From assembly GCA_016930835.1 (NCBI GenBank), contig JAFGGA010000001.1, positions 1-33,391 of the forward strand: a DNA stretch of 33,391 nt. Reading direction: 5' to 3'. Positions within the stretch are counted from its first letter, which is position 1, and the number at the start of each line of letters is the position of its first letter. This document shows, in pieces, positions 25,071 to 33,391 of this stretch. The notes under the pieces were generated by a model that had not been told where the DNA came from, searched no databases, and worked only from the letters and a program-made list of their open reading frames with translations. This DNA comes from Deltaproteobacteria bacterium (GTDB taxonomy: Bacteria; Desulfobacterota; DSM-4660; Desulfatiglandales; HGW-15). Both the position numbers and the translations under genes were made by a program.

Positions 25071-26267
25071 TCAAATGCCATGAATCGGGAATATTTCCTT
25101 CTGAATGTAGGTCATGACCCGTTGGGCCTCGCTCATGGCTTTATCCTTTATCTCCCCTGAACTGGCATATGAACGATCATACAGACTACCGACCTCCGAC
25201 TCCGGACCGAACATCATTCCTCCCACAAGACCGGCTAATTCGTCCAAAGGCTCAATAAAGTTCATGATCGACCAGGCCAATGTCCAACAGCGAGCAGTAC
25301 GAAAAAGGTCATATCCACCACCTCCCAAGGCCAATAACCTTGGGGAGCGCTCTACGATTTTTTTTATGGCGTTTTGATAGCTGTTATTGGTGAGTTTGAG
25401 GTGGGTTAGCGGATCGGAAATCATTGTGTCCGCCCCAAGCTCGGCCACGACCACATCAGGTGAAAAGGATTCAAATAAAGGTGGAACAATATTATCGAAT
25501 ACATATAAAAAGACCTCATCGTCCGAACCAGCCTCAATAGGCACATTGACGGTGAACCCCTTTCCATCGCCTTCACCCATTTCAGTCTCAAATCCAACCC
25601 ATGGGTATAAGGTCTTTCCCGTCTCATGGATAGAGATCACCAAGACCGTCGGATCATCATAAAAGGCCTCCTGAACGCCATTGCCATGATGGGCGTCAAT
25701 ATCAATATAGACGACTTTTATGTCATTTTTTTGTCTAATAGCTTCTTTAATGGCAATCGCGATATCATTAACATAACAGAATCCTTCGGCTTGATCGGAC
25801 TTGGCATGGTGAAAACCACCCAACGGATTAAATGCGACAAGGGCGTTGTTCTGCATCAATTGATTCATTGCCGCAACCGTGCCTCCCGTGACCTTTAAGG
25901 ACCATTCCAAGATCCCTGAAAGTATAGGGTTGTCTGATGTTCCAATGCCATGTTCAAGCATTTCAAGTCTGATGTCGCCTTTTTCGGCATCTTTTAGGAG
26001 GTCGATATATTTTGAATTGTGAAAAAGATGTATCATATTGTCTTCTATGGATTCGGGTTTTAGTATTTTCATCCACGGTTGATGCATGAGTGCATATCGA
26101 TTACATAGTTCATAGGTTTTGGCGCTTCGTTCTGGCTTGAAAGGGTGGTCCGTACCAAAGTCAAACCACGCCAATTCATCCGAATACACAAACAGAGAAC
26201 CTTTTTTATGAACAGCTTGTTGCGTTAATCCTTTTATTTCAGACATTTTGAAATTAGCCTTTCCCAT
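25071..26267 (-). CDS. Histone-deacetylase-superfamily protein (AcuC-like)
   Basis: 398 residues with all class I/II deacetylase marks: GGFHHA (His153, His154), IDIDAHHGNG with zinc ligands Asp191 and His193, the third ligand Asp285 in GADTMISDPL, and the catalytic-site Tyr319 in GGGGYD. Bacterial AcuC-type enzymes remove acetyl groups, for example from acetyl-CoA synthetase. The remnant of an acyl-CoA synthetase elsewhere in the window is not linked to it. Start: an ATG at 26267 gives the full frame; an ATG at 26246 (eighth codon) has AAAGG 11 bases before it and is a reasonable alternative. It reads toward the small interrupted gene and is divergent from the GNAT-like gene. Confidence 0.9.
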   Translation of the reverse strand: MGKANFKMSEIKGLTQQAVHKKGSLFVYSDELAWFDFGTDHPFKPERSAKTYELCNRYALMHQPWMKILKPESIEDNMIHLFHNSKYIDLLKDAEKGDIRLEMLEHGIGTSDNPILSGILEWSLKVTGGTVAAMNQLMQNNALVAFNPLGGFHHAKSDQAEGFCYVNDIAIAIKEAIRQKNDIKVVYIDIDAHHGNGVQEAFYDDPTVLVISIHETGKTLYPWVGFETEMGEGDGKGFTVNVPIEAGSDDEVFLYVFDNIVPPLFESFSPDVVVAELGADTMISDPLTHLKLTNNSYQNAIKKIVERSPRLLALGGGGYDLFRTARCWTLAWSIMNFIEPLDELAGLVGGMMFGPESEVGSLYDRSYASSGEIKDKAMSEAQRVMTYIQKEIFPIHGI

Positions 26268-26504
26268 TGTGCTTAGCCAACCGAAATAGTCAATTTTTCA
26301 CTCCGTCCCTCGGATATCCTGCGGTAAAATGGATGTATCCTAACAGGAGGGAGGGTAATCAAAAACACGCAAAAATTTGACCGTAATCATAACAGGACTG
26401 AAAATACATTATGCTGTGGGTATGGTCAATAAAAAGCATTTTACTTTGTTTTGACAACATCTGAAAAATAGTCTAATGAAATGAGATGGGTGAAAGGATG
26501 GACC

Positions 26505-27311
26505 ATGGCATGGATTCAACGGATTAGCCGGCTTGACCAATTGCAAAAGGAAGGTCTCTATAGGCCCCTTATCCCTCCTTCGCTTTACCATCGTTTTGGG
26601 ATTAATCCCCTCAACTTTTGCAATGAAAAAGGGCGGAAGGTCGTTCGATTTTTTTCTCCGGATGGAGACAGAACCTGTCTCGTTGAAATCAAGCTGGAGG
26701 AACAGGATGACCCCGTTTTTTCCACGCAACTTTCCGATTCCACGGATTCCACCCTGCTTGAGTGGGATTTTCTTGTTGTGAATGATCTATCTTCTCAAAA
26801 ATTTCAAACGCATGTCGACGAAAACGGCAAGGATACACTGTTTGGGTGGGCTTCTAGAAATATCCCCGAAGAACAAAAGGCTATTGAAGCTGGTTATTTT
26901 CCTGGACAGACCTATAAAGGAATGGGGTTGACCCGTGAAACCCTTGAGTCATTAAAGTTTTTTTGTCGCATATTGAACATCAAAAGCATTCGATTGGAAG
27001 CCCTTTTTTACCATAATGCCGTTACCTATGAACGAATGGGATTCAGCTATTTCGAAGGTTATAAAGAAATGAAAAGGATTAATGATCTCTTTCAACCTGG
27101 GGAAAAGCTCTTCCAGCGGTTGGATGATGATACAGTATTTCGAAAACGGGCGTTTGCGCAGTCCATACGTGGACGAAGTTGGGCGATCCATGATGGGATA
27201 TTAAACGACCTTGATGATGATGTCCTGGAGGGGGGTTGGATATCACCGGTTATGTATATGATGGTGGATAAACCCCGGGCGATGGTGACTTTTCCTGATC
27301 CTGTTTATTAG
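26505..27311 (+). CDS. Uncharacterised protein with a GNAT-like C-terminal half
   Basis: 268 residues from the ATG at 26505, chosen for AAAGGA six bases upstream; the frame is also open to an ATG eight codons earlier. The N-terminal third contains LYRPLIPPSLYHRFGINPL and strands ending VRFFSPDG. The middle has LLEWDFLVVNDLSSQKF and PGQTYKGMGLTRETLESLKFF. The segment IRLEALFYHNAVTYERMGF resembles the end of GNAT acetyltransferases, where a helix carrying N-x2-A-x2-xYExxGF follows a strand. The typical acetyl-CoA loop (Q/RxxGxG/A) is not obvious, though GQTYKGMG could be a variant. I give no enzymatic function. Confidence 0.6.
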   Translation: MAWIQRISRLDQLQKEGLYRPLIPPSLYHRFGINPLNFCNEKGRKVVRFFSPDGDRTCLVEIKLEEQDDPVFSTQLSDSTDSTLLEWDFLVVNDLSSQKFQTHVDENGKDTLFGWASRNIPEEQKAIEAGYFPGQTYKGMGLTRETLESLKFFCRILNIKSIRLEALFYHNAVTYERMGFSYFEGYKEMKRINDLFQPGEKLFQRLDDDTVFRKRAFAQSIRGRSWAIHDGILNDLDDDVLEGGWISPVMYMMVDKPRAMVTFPDPVY

Positions 27312-27435
27312 TTTCTTTTTTGAAACCTTTATCTATTTGTTTGGAAGGTATGAAGCCCGGAATCTTTGGATTCTAAACCGCCTTCTCTTAAATGTGTACG
27401 AGAAAAATTATAATCCTTTACTTTAGGTTCTAAAA

Positions 27436-29811
27436 ATGAGCATTCCTCAATTTCGTAATATGAGAATAAGGGCAAAACTGATCACCGTGACGATCATCCT
27501 GGTATTACTCCCCTTGATCTGCGTGGCTGTGCTCTCTATGATACGATTCAGCCATGCCCTTCAAAAAGCAGCTGAAGCGGATCTAGAACATCTTGTAAGA
27601 AATTTTTATTCCATGTGCAAGGTTCAAGAAGAGATGTTCCATGATATCAATCCACTCGGGTTATCTCGTGCAACAGATCAATATATCTCTTCTCTTCGGG
27701 CCGAGATCAAAGATATTCAAGTCGGTAAAACGGGGTATATGTATGTTATGAATAGCCGGGGCGATCTCATCATTCATCCCGCAAAAGAAGGAGAAAATAT
27801 CATTGATTCAAAGGATCCATCGGGGTTTGAATACATCCGGGCCATTGTGAATGATATCCTGAAATTGCCGCCTGGGCAGATTGGAACCATCCGTTATCCA
27901 TGGATTAATCCGGAATTGGGAGAGACTGAACAGCGGCAAAAAATCCTCAAATATATCTACTTTGAACCATGGGATTGGATTATTACGGCAGGGACTTATG
28001 AGGAGGAAATATATCAAGCCCTTTATGAAACCGAGCAGTTCATCCTTGTCGTTGTCCTTATTAGTGTTGCCATGGCGCTTTTCCTTACTATCACCCTGTC
28101 CAAATTCCTGACCCGTCCCATCCAGGAACTTACAGAGGTTACCACGAAGATGATGGCGGGTGATCTCTCACAGCGAGTTAATGTGGTGGCGACAGACGAG
28201 ATCGGGATACTGGGAAATTCTTTCAACCGCATGATTACCCAGATACAGGACTATACCTCTAACCTGGAAAATATGGTTAAGGATCGCACAAAAGAGCTGG
28301 AGCAATCGCGTGCGCGGCATAGAGATTTGTCTCATTTTTTAAACAGCATTTTGGACAGTGCCACTGAATACGCCATTATAGCCCTTGATGTATACGGGGA
28401 TATCGTGGAGTTCAACAAGGGAGCGGAAAAGATATTTGGATGGAAAAAAGAAGAAGTGAATCACAAGCAAAATATCGATATCACCGACACCCTTGAAGAC
28501 AAAGAGCAAAACATCGGAAAGACGATTATCGACTGTCTTCAGACCAAAGGCGTTTATGAGGGAGATCTGAACCGGGTACGGAAAGACGGATCAGAATTTC
28601 CATCCTATACAAATATTACAACGATTAAAGGCCCCGCCGGTGAAATAACCGGCTTTGTGGAGATCGTCCGAGATATTACCAGGCGGAAAACCCTAGAAAG
28701 AGAGCTTCGGGAGACCAAGGATTTTCTTGAAAACATCATGGAAAGCTCGGTTGATGGTATTATTACAACAGATTTAAAGGGAAAGATTACATACCAAAAT
28801 CGTGCCATGGAAGAGATGACTCAATATAAACGAGAAGAAGTAATAGGGACCCACATCTCAAGGTTTTATCCCGGCGGGATCAATCAGGCCCGCGAAATCA
28901 TGGATCTTTTGCGAAAATGTGAAAGAACGGAAAATTTTGAGATGGAAGTGAAGAGTCGCGATGATACCACGGTGGCTATTTTGACATCTCTCTTCTTGCT
29001 GAGAAACGAAGAAGGGGAGGTGATCGGTACTGCCGGGATTTTCAAGGATATTTCCGGCCAAAGACTCCTGGAGGCAAAATTGAAAGCCGCCCAGGTTCGA
29101 CTTGTAGAGGACTCCAAGATGAGGGCACTTGGAGAGCTGGTGGCGGGCGTGGCTCATGAGATCAATAATCCGTTGATGGCTTCCCAAACTATCCTGCATG
29201 TGATATTAAAAAATTCACGCAAGGATAATCCGGAGCGTGAAAGACTGGAATTGATCCAAAAATGCAATAACCGTATTGAGCGCATCGTGGAACATCTTAG
29301 GGAGTTCAGCAGACAGAAAAAACCGGAATTCAGGAGATTGGATATCAATCTTCCCATTAATAACGCACTTATGATGACGGGACAACAACTCCTTAACCAT
29401 AGTATCGCCATTGTCAAGCAGCTCTCGGATGACCTGCCTGAAATCTCTGGGGATAGTAATCAGCTTGAACAGGTTTTTCTGAATCTGATCGCCAATGCCC
29501 GTGATGCATTGGAAGGATCGAGAGGTGAAAAAGTCTTAACCATTTCAACGGATCTAATCGATGAGGGAGGTGATCCCTATGTTGCCGTATCCCTTCATGA
29601 TACGGGAATCGGAATCCCTAAAGAAAATCTAGATAAAGTGATGGAACCTTTTTTCAGCACCAAACCTGTGGGGAAGGGGACAGGTTTGGGTCTTTCTCTC
29701 TGTTTTGGGATCATCGAGTCCCATGGCGGAAGGATCGAGATCCATAGCAAACCGGATGAGGGAACGGAAATCAAGGTCCTTTTGCCAGTTAACAAACCTG
29801 GAAAGGAGTAA
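27436..29811 (+). CDS. Cache-HAMP-PAS-PAS sensor histidine kinase
   Basis: 791 residues. Membrane segment at about 15-37, extracytoplasmic Cache-type sensor at about 38-200 (VGKTGYMYVMNSRGDLIIHP, YFEPWDWIITAGTY), second membrane segment at about 202-222, HAMP at about 223-280, two PAS domains at about 300-415 and 425-545, then the kinase core. The phospho-acceptor is His574 in GVAHEINNPL; the ATPase has the N box around Asn687, DTGIGIP at 722-728 and GKGTGLGL at 747-754. Cache domains of this type usually bind small organic acids or amino acids. A CheY-like regulator begins four bases after the stop, so it is the likely partner. Confidence 0.93.
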   Translation: MSIPQFRNMRIRAKLITVTIILVLLPLICVAVLSMIRFSHALQKAAEADLEHLVRNFYSMCKVQEEMFHDINPLGLSRATDQYISSLRAEIKDIQVGKTGYMYVMNSRGDLIIHPAKEGENIIDSKDPSGFEYIRAIVNDILKLPPGQIGTIRYPWINPELGETEQRQKILKYIYFEPWDWIITAGTYEEEIYQALYETEQFILVVVLISVAMALFLTITLSKFLTRPIQELTEVTTKMMAGDLSQRVNVVATDEIGILGNSFNRMITQIQDYTSNLENMVKDRTKELEQSRARHRDLSHFLNSILDSATEYAIIALDVYGDIVEFNKGAEKIFGWKKEEVNHKQNIDITDTLEDKEQNIGKTIIDCLQTKGVYEGDLNRVRKDGSEFPSYTNITTIKGPAGEITGFVEIVRDITRRKTLERELRETKDFLENIMESSVDGIITTDLKGKITYQNRAMEEMTQYKREEVIGTHISRFYPGGINQAREIMDLLRKCERTENFEMEVKSRDDTTVAILTSLFLLRNEEGEVIGTAGIFKDISGQRLLEAKLKAAQVRLVEDSKMRALGELVAGVAHEINNPLMASQTILHVILKNSRKDNPERERLELIQKCNNRIERIVEHLREFSRQKKPEFRRLDINLPINNALMMTGQQLLNHSIAIVKQLSDDLPEISGDSNQLEQVFLNLIANARDALEGSRGEKVLTISTDLIDEGGDPYVAVSLHDTGIGIPKENLDKVMEPFFSTKPVGKGTGLGLSLCFGIIESHGGRIEIHSKPDEGTEIKVLLPVNKPGKE

Positions 29812-29815
29812 TACC

Positions 29816-30181
29816 ATGTCAAAACGTATTTTACTGGTCGATGATGATGAGATGGTCCTTATGGCCCTTAATGAACTTCTTAAACCTGAGGGTTATATCA
29901 TCGATTCAACCAACAGCCCGAAAGAGGCACTTAAAAAGATCGCGGAGAATACTTATGATCTGTTAATGCTGGATATAATCATGCCTGAGATGAATGGATT
30001 GGAGTTATGTAAAAACATCCGGGCAAAAGAAGAATGCCGTGAAATACCCATTGTTTTTTTAACAGCCAAAAGTCGCGAAGAGGACAAAACTTTAGGCCTG
30101 GAGGCCGGCGCCAATCTGTTTTTATCAAAACCTATCTCACCGGAAAAACTCGTCGCGATCGTTTCCGAGGCTATGGCATAG
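29816..30181 (+). CDS. Single-domain response regulator
   Basis: 121 residues, a lone receiver domain. The acidic pocket is Asp10/Asp11 (LLVDDDE), the phosphorylation site Asp53 (LMLDIIMPEMNG), with Thr83 (FLTAK) and Lys105 (LSKP). There is no output domain, as in CheY and Spo0F, so it passes phosphate on or binds a target. The start at 29816 follows AAAGGAG eight bases upstream; the frame is open further back into the kinase gene but that part is shadow. It is co-transcribed with the preceding kinase. Confidence 0.92.
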   Translation: MSKRILLVDDDEMVLMALNELLKPEGYIIDSTNSPKEALKKIAENTYDLLMLDIIMPEMNGLELCKNIRAKEECREIPIVFLTAKSREEDKTLGLEAGANLFLSKPISPEKLVAIVSEAMA

Positions 30182-30321
30182 GTGGTTCCATGAAACAAAT
30201 GCTTAACTCATGGATGTCCAGGATATATGAAATTCGGATTTCGGGTGGTGAACTTGAAGAGAGATCCCCGTAATCTTGAAAACCGTTTTTGGACTAGCAT
30301 AGGCAGGCCGGGGTGACGAAT

Positions 30322-31389
30322 TTATGAGATTGACAATGTTTGGATTAAACGATTTAGGGAATCATCTTGGTCCATCATATTGGTGAAATGCAGAAGTTTA
30401 TCCTGATCGGAAGGTACGAGTGTAGGGGTGTTCAGATCTAAATGTTCTTTTACGGAAAAGTTATCGTCTTTTATCAATATTAAAGGGATTTTTGCTTTCT
30501 TGGCAATCTCTAAGACCTTTTCAGCAGGCTCTCTGTCTCCCGTCAGCAATATACCTGCAATGGCCCTTGACCCTGTTTGATCCCTCGATTCCAATGGCAT
30601 CCGTGAAGGCCCTAAAAGAATCACTTTGTTATAAACCCTTTTAAAAAGGAGAAGATCTCCGTGTAAGTCCGAAGTCCCCACGGTCATTCCATCAACTGGG
30701 CGATCCAAGAATTCCTCTCCCCAAATGAGTTTTCCATGAAGGACATCCAGAATCTCCCGAAGGCTCCAAAGAGAAAGTACGGGGTCTTCATGCAATAATA
30801 CAGCATTCGATATTCCATTTTGAATAAGCGCCGGAACAATCTTACCCTGAGTATCTTCGAATTGATCCCCCGGGACTCGATTGATAATAACGCCTTTGAC
30901 CTTTTTCTTTAACAGAGAAATAACCGATAAAATGGAGTATAAGGATGTTGAAACTTTTTTAAACCGATGGGTGAGGATCAGATCGGCATTTAATTCGTTG
31001 ATCATGGTAATGTCCGGAAGCGGGTAGGGGACGTCATCAAAAAATATGTGTTTGGCCCCTAAAACTATGAGTAAGTCTATTTCCATTAAGCGTTCTTGGG
31101 CAAGAGATTGAACGGACTTCATTAAGTCGAGAGGTCCACGATGAACTCCGATTGCCTCGGATGTCATAAAAGGGCAAATTGCATCCAAGGTCTCACGAAG
31201 CTTGAAGGCTTCCTTGAATAATACCGCATCCGAATCAATCCAGCGATTATGAACCCGAATGAGTTTGGTGCCAAACGGTTTTAAAAATCCTATCCGGACT
31301 CCTTTCTCCGATAATCTGCGTCCTATGGCCCATGCTGTAAGGCTTTGTCCTGCATGATCGCCGGTAGAGCTGATAAATAATACGGGCAT
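30322..31389 (-). CDS. DRTGG-domain protein with BioD-like N-terminus and altered P-loop
   Basis: 355 residues. The N-terminal half resembles the dethiobiotin-synthetase/phosphotransacetylase N-terminal ATPase: STGDHAGQSLTAWAIGRRL with DSDAVLFKE and KKVKGVIINRVP. The Walker A motif reads GDHAGQS (10-16), with Gln15 where Lys is expected. The C-terminal half (about 225-335) is a DRTGG-type domain with GDLLLFKRVYNKVILLGPSR and AGILLTGDREPAEKVLEIA. Proteins of this class are linked to acetyl-CoA or cobyrinate metabolism and small-molecule sensing, but the role is not established. Its start ATG is at 31389; no strong ribosome site. It lies between the two histidine-kinase systems and shares its strand with the hybrid kinase, 91 bases downstream of it. 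Confidence 0.75.
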   Translation of the reverse strand: MPVLFISSTGDHAGQSLTAWAIGRRLSEKGVRIGFLKPFGTKLIRVHNRWIDSDAVLFKEAFKLRETLDAICPFMTSEAIGVHRGPLDLMKSVQSLAQERLMEIDLLIVLGAKHIFFDDVPYPLPDITMINELNADLILTHRFKKVSTSLYSILSVISLLKKKVKGVIINRVPGDQFEDTQGKIVPALIQNGISNAVLLHEDPVLSLWSLREILDVLHGKLIWGEEFLDRPVDGMTVGTSDLHGDLLLFKRVYNKVILLGPSRMPLESRDQTGSRAIAGILLTGDREPAEKVLEIAKKAKIPLILIKDDNFSVKEHLDLNTPTLVPSDQDKLLHFTNMMDQDDSLNRLIQTLSIS

Positions 31390-31480
31390 TTTCTCCGGAA
31401 TCCTCCAAAGGGGTCAGGTCGGTATTTGATGGGTGTTTGGTTTGTTTAACAAGATATTATATGGCGAAACATCGGAAACA

Positions 31481-33112
31481 TCAAAGGGTATTTTCATTCG
31501 ATTTATCGCCATCCAGGACTTTTCTCAAGACTTTGGATAGATCTTTGGTTTCAATCGGCTTCACTAAATAGGCCGCTATTCCCAGATCATTTGCCTTATC
31601 CTCATCTATAAGATCACTGTATCCAGTACATAAAATAATGGGAATATTCGGTCGGATTTGTTTGATCTTTTTTAGCAGATCAATGCCGGTCATTTCAGGC
31701 ATGGTCATATCCGTGATAACCAGATCAAAAAAATCTGGTTTCTCTTGGAAAAGATTGAATGCCTTCGAGGGATTTTTTTCAATGATTACGTCATATCCCA
31801 AGTACTCCAAGATGTCTCTTGCAAAGGCTCCGATGGCCTCTTCATCATCAACGAATAAGATACATTCATCTCCGTGATTCAAAGGAGCGGTTTTGTCACT
31901 TTTTACCGGAGATCTTGATACCTGTTCGATGCTTGGAAAAAAGACTTCAAACACGGCTCCCTGTCCTTTTTCACTCCTCACGGTGATCGCGCCTTTATGA
32001 TTTTGTACAATTCCATGTACCACGGAGAGTCCCATGCCGGAATGGTCTGCCAAACCTTTGGTTGTAAAATAGGGATCAAAAATGTGTTGCATGTCGTCCG
32101 GGGTTATCCCTTGACCCGTATCCTTAACGGTCAGCTTGACATAACGTCCAGGTCGCAAGTGAAAACCATTTTCTATCAGGCCGTCATTCATCTGTACATT
32201 ATCCAGTCCGATATCCATGGTTCCGAACACATCTTTCATGGATTGAGCGGCATTAACGCAGAGGTTGATAACAATCTGTTCAATCTGGCTTGCGTCGGCC
32301 AGGATGAAATCGGTTTCGGATGGAAAACGGCTTTGAATTTTTATAGTGGAGGGGATGGTAGCCTTGAGGAGGCTTATGGATTCCTTTACGATCAAAGAGA
32401 TGTCAACCGGTTTATGGCCCGGTAGTGCTTGACGGCTGAACGTTAATATCTGGCGGACGAGGTTTCTTGCGCGAATAGATGCCTTATGAATTTCATCCAG
32501 ATAATGTTTGGTTTCATGCGAAACCATGATATCCAATAAGGCCAATTCCGTATTTCCGATGATGATCCCCAAAATATTATTGAAATCATGGGAGATGCCA
32601 CCTGCCAGTGTCCCGAGGGCTTTCATCTTATGGGATTCTCTGATCTGTGCCTCAAGTTCTTTTTGTCTTGTAATGTCAATATAAAGTACCAAAACGGATT
32701 GAAGATTATTATTCGCGTCAAATAACGGATGGGATGATGACAATAGGCATATTTTTCCACCGGATTTGTGTGAATGAAGATGTTCGTTTAGATACCCTTG
32801 CCCTTTTCCGCTTTCTCTCATCCGTCTGTGGATGGCTTGATAATCCGGATGGTTTTCAGGCCTATGAAGAATGGAAAATGGTCTTCCTATCGCCTCGGAA
32901 CGGGTATAGCCGAATATCTTTTCTGCGCCTGAACTGAATTGAGTTATATGAGGCATAGGTTCCTGGACGTCTGATAAAACAAAGCCGACATTTTCCGCTG
33001 CTTCGATAATGGATCGAAAATGCCTTTCGCTGATCTGAAGATCAGCCATTTTCTTTTCAAGGGTTCGAATCTTTTTTTCCAAATCAGAATAGGTCGGCTC
33101 ATTGTCCATCAT
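31481..33112 (-). CDS. Soluble hybrid histidine kinase (PAS-HisKA-HATPase-receiver)
   Basis: 543 residues from the ATG at 33112 (AAAGG eight bases upstream; the ATG at 33118 is too close to it). A coiled coil at the N-terminus (DLEKKIRTLEKKMADLQIS) leads to a PAS domain (about 30-155), then the kinase core with His177 (SHDFNNIL, numbering from the 33118 start), the DTGQGI and GMGLS ATP-binding boxes, and a C-terminal receiver with Asp424/Asp425, phospho-site Asp470 and Lys520. No membrane segment is seen, so it senses a cytoplasmic cue. Output is unknown as no regulator gene is beside it; the DRTGG gene follows downstream. Confidence 0.92.
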   Translation of the reverse strand: MMDNEPTYSDLEKKIRTLEKKMADLQISERHFRSIIEAAENVGFVLSDVQEPMPHITQFSSGAEKIFGYTRSEAIGRPFSILHRPENHPDYQAIHRRMRESGKGQGYLNEHLHSHKSGGKICLLSSSHPLFDANNNLQSVLVLYIDITRQKELEAQIRESHKMKALGTLAGGISHDFNNILGIIIGNTELALLDIMVSHETKHYLDEIHKASIRARNLVRQILTFSRQALPGHKPVDISLIVKESISLLKATIPSTIKIQSRFPSETDFILADASQIEQIVINLCVNAAQSMKDVFGTMDIGLDNVQMNDGLIENGFHLRPGRYVKLTVKDTGQGITPDDMQHIFDPYFTTKGLADHSGMGLSVVHGIVQNHKGAITVRSEKGQGAVFEVFFPSIEQVSRSPVKSDKTAPLNHGDECILFVDDEEAIGAFARDILEYLGYDVIIEKNPSKAFNLFQEKPDFFDLVITDMTMPEMTGIDLLKKIKQIRPNIPIILCTGYSDLIDEDKANDLGIAAYLVKPIETKDLSKVLRKVLDGDKSNENTL

Positions 33113-33165
33113 GATCATAGCCTTTCTTGAAATTTATTAACCTATTTTATTGTTATTCCACTGTT

Positions 33166-33195
33166 ATTATAGGCAAATACAATGACTTAATGCAA
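33166..33195 (-). promoter_or_regulatory. Sigma-70 promoter of the hybrid kinase gene
   Basis: On the minus strand TTGCAT (33195-33190), an 18-base spacer and a perfect TATAAT (33171-33166). It lies about 55 bases before the kinase start. The rest of the AT-rich stretch 33113-33391 shows no other gene or recognisable site. Confidence 0.5.
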
Positions 33196-33391
33196 TAGGT
33201 TTTTAGATCCGAGTTACTGCCAGAGCCTTCTATTATATAATGAAAGTATATATTTTTTTTTATTGAAAATCTAATTAGAATTGTAAAGATATTATTCAAT
33301 TGTTGATTTTTTTGTTTCAATACGTTATAACTATTATTCTTAAGTCACGATATAGATTCAGTTTCTAACTCACTGATTTTTAAAATGATAA

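Noticed and set aside
26451-26477. TTGACA ... TCTAAT promoter-like pair upstream of the GNAT-like gene
   Set aside because: The spacer is 15 bases, and with 17 bases the -10 becomes very poor; not good enough to list.
30190-30273. 27-codon plus-strand open frame after the response regulator
   Set aside because: Too short, no family resemblance; the region contains small hairpins and is more likely the untranslated tail.

Overview
The window looks like a chromosomal segment of a mid-GC, Gram-negative bacterium, most likely of the Desulfobacterota (former Deltaproteobacteria). The grounds are the mix of gene families: a DUF3783 protein, a PilZ/cyclic-nucleotide-binding fusion, an HDOD protein, PAS-rich sensor kinases and a DRTGG-type protein. 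A sigma-54 promoter in front of an amt-PII-glnD operon and decayed gene remnants also fit. This placement is inference. No rRNA, tRNA, CRISPR array, intact insertion sequence or phage gene was seen.

Left part (1-6905). A loose set of accessory genes: a partial gene at the edge, a broken isoprenylcysteine-methyltransferase-like gene, a metallo-beta-lactamase-fold hydrolase, a SnoaL-like protein with a palindrome-rich upstream region, a DUF3783 protein, a small zinc-ribbon protein and a second decayed gene. Then come a NudC-type NADH pyrophosphatase, a membrane-anchored metallophosphoesterase, and an overlapping pair made of a D-Ala-D-Ala-ligase-like ATP-grasp enzyme and a C39-like cysteine peptidase.

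Nitrogen block (7049-18767). On the minus strand an operon runs amt - PII (glnB/glnK) - glnD - ACP-like gene - asnB, with a clear -24/-12 sigma-54 promoter just upstream of amt. It joins ammonium uptake, PII signalling, PII uridylylation and glutamine-dependent asparagine synthesis. The ACP-like protein has Glu where the phosphopantetheine-bearing Ser should be. Divergently, carB has a good sigma-70 promoter. After an imperfect palindromic repeat comes a PurF homologue that has lost its glutaminase catalytic residues but kept the PRPP-binding motif.

Membrane lipid and signalling block (18768-33391). A remnant of an ADP-forming acyl-CoA synthetase is followed by a tandem-domain CDP-alcohol phosphatidyltransferase. 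Next is a plus-strand signalling cluster: cNMP-binding/PilZ fusion, stand-alone cNMP-binding protein, HDOD protein overlapping an MBL-fold hydrolase, and a small PilZ protein. A small gene with an in-frame amber codon, an AcuC-like deacetylase (minus strand) and an uncharacterised GNAT-like protein follow. The window ends with a Cache-HAMP-PAS-PAS histidine kinase coupled to a CheY-like regulator, a DRTGG-type protein with an altered P-loop, and a hybrid PAS-kinase-receiver protein.

The most unusual observations are the glutaminase-dead PurF homologue, the Ser-less ACP-like protein inside the nitrogen operon, the ATP-grasp/C39-like pair, the two-domain CDP-alcohol transferase, and three or four decayed genes visible only by reading through stops and frameshifts.
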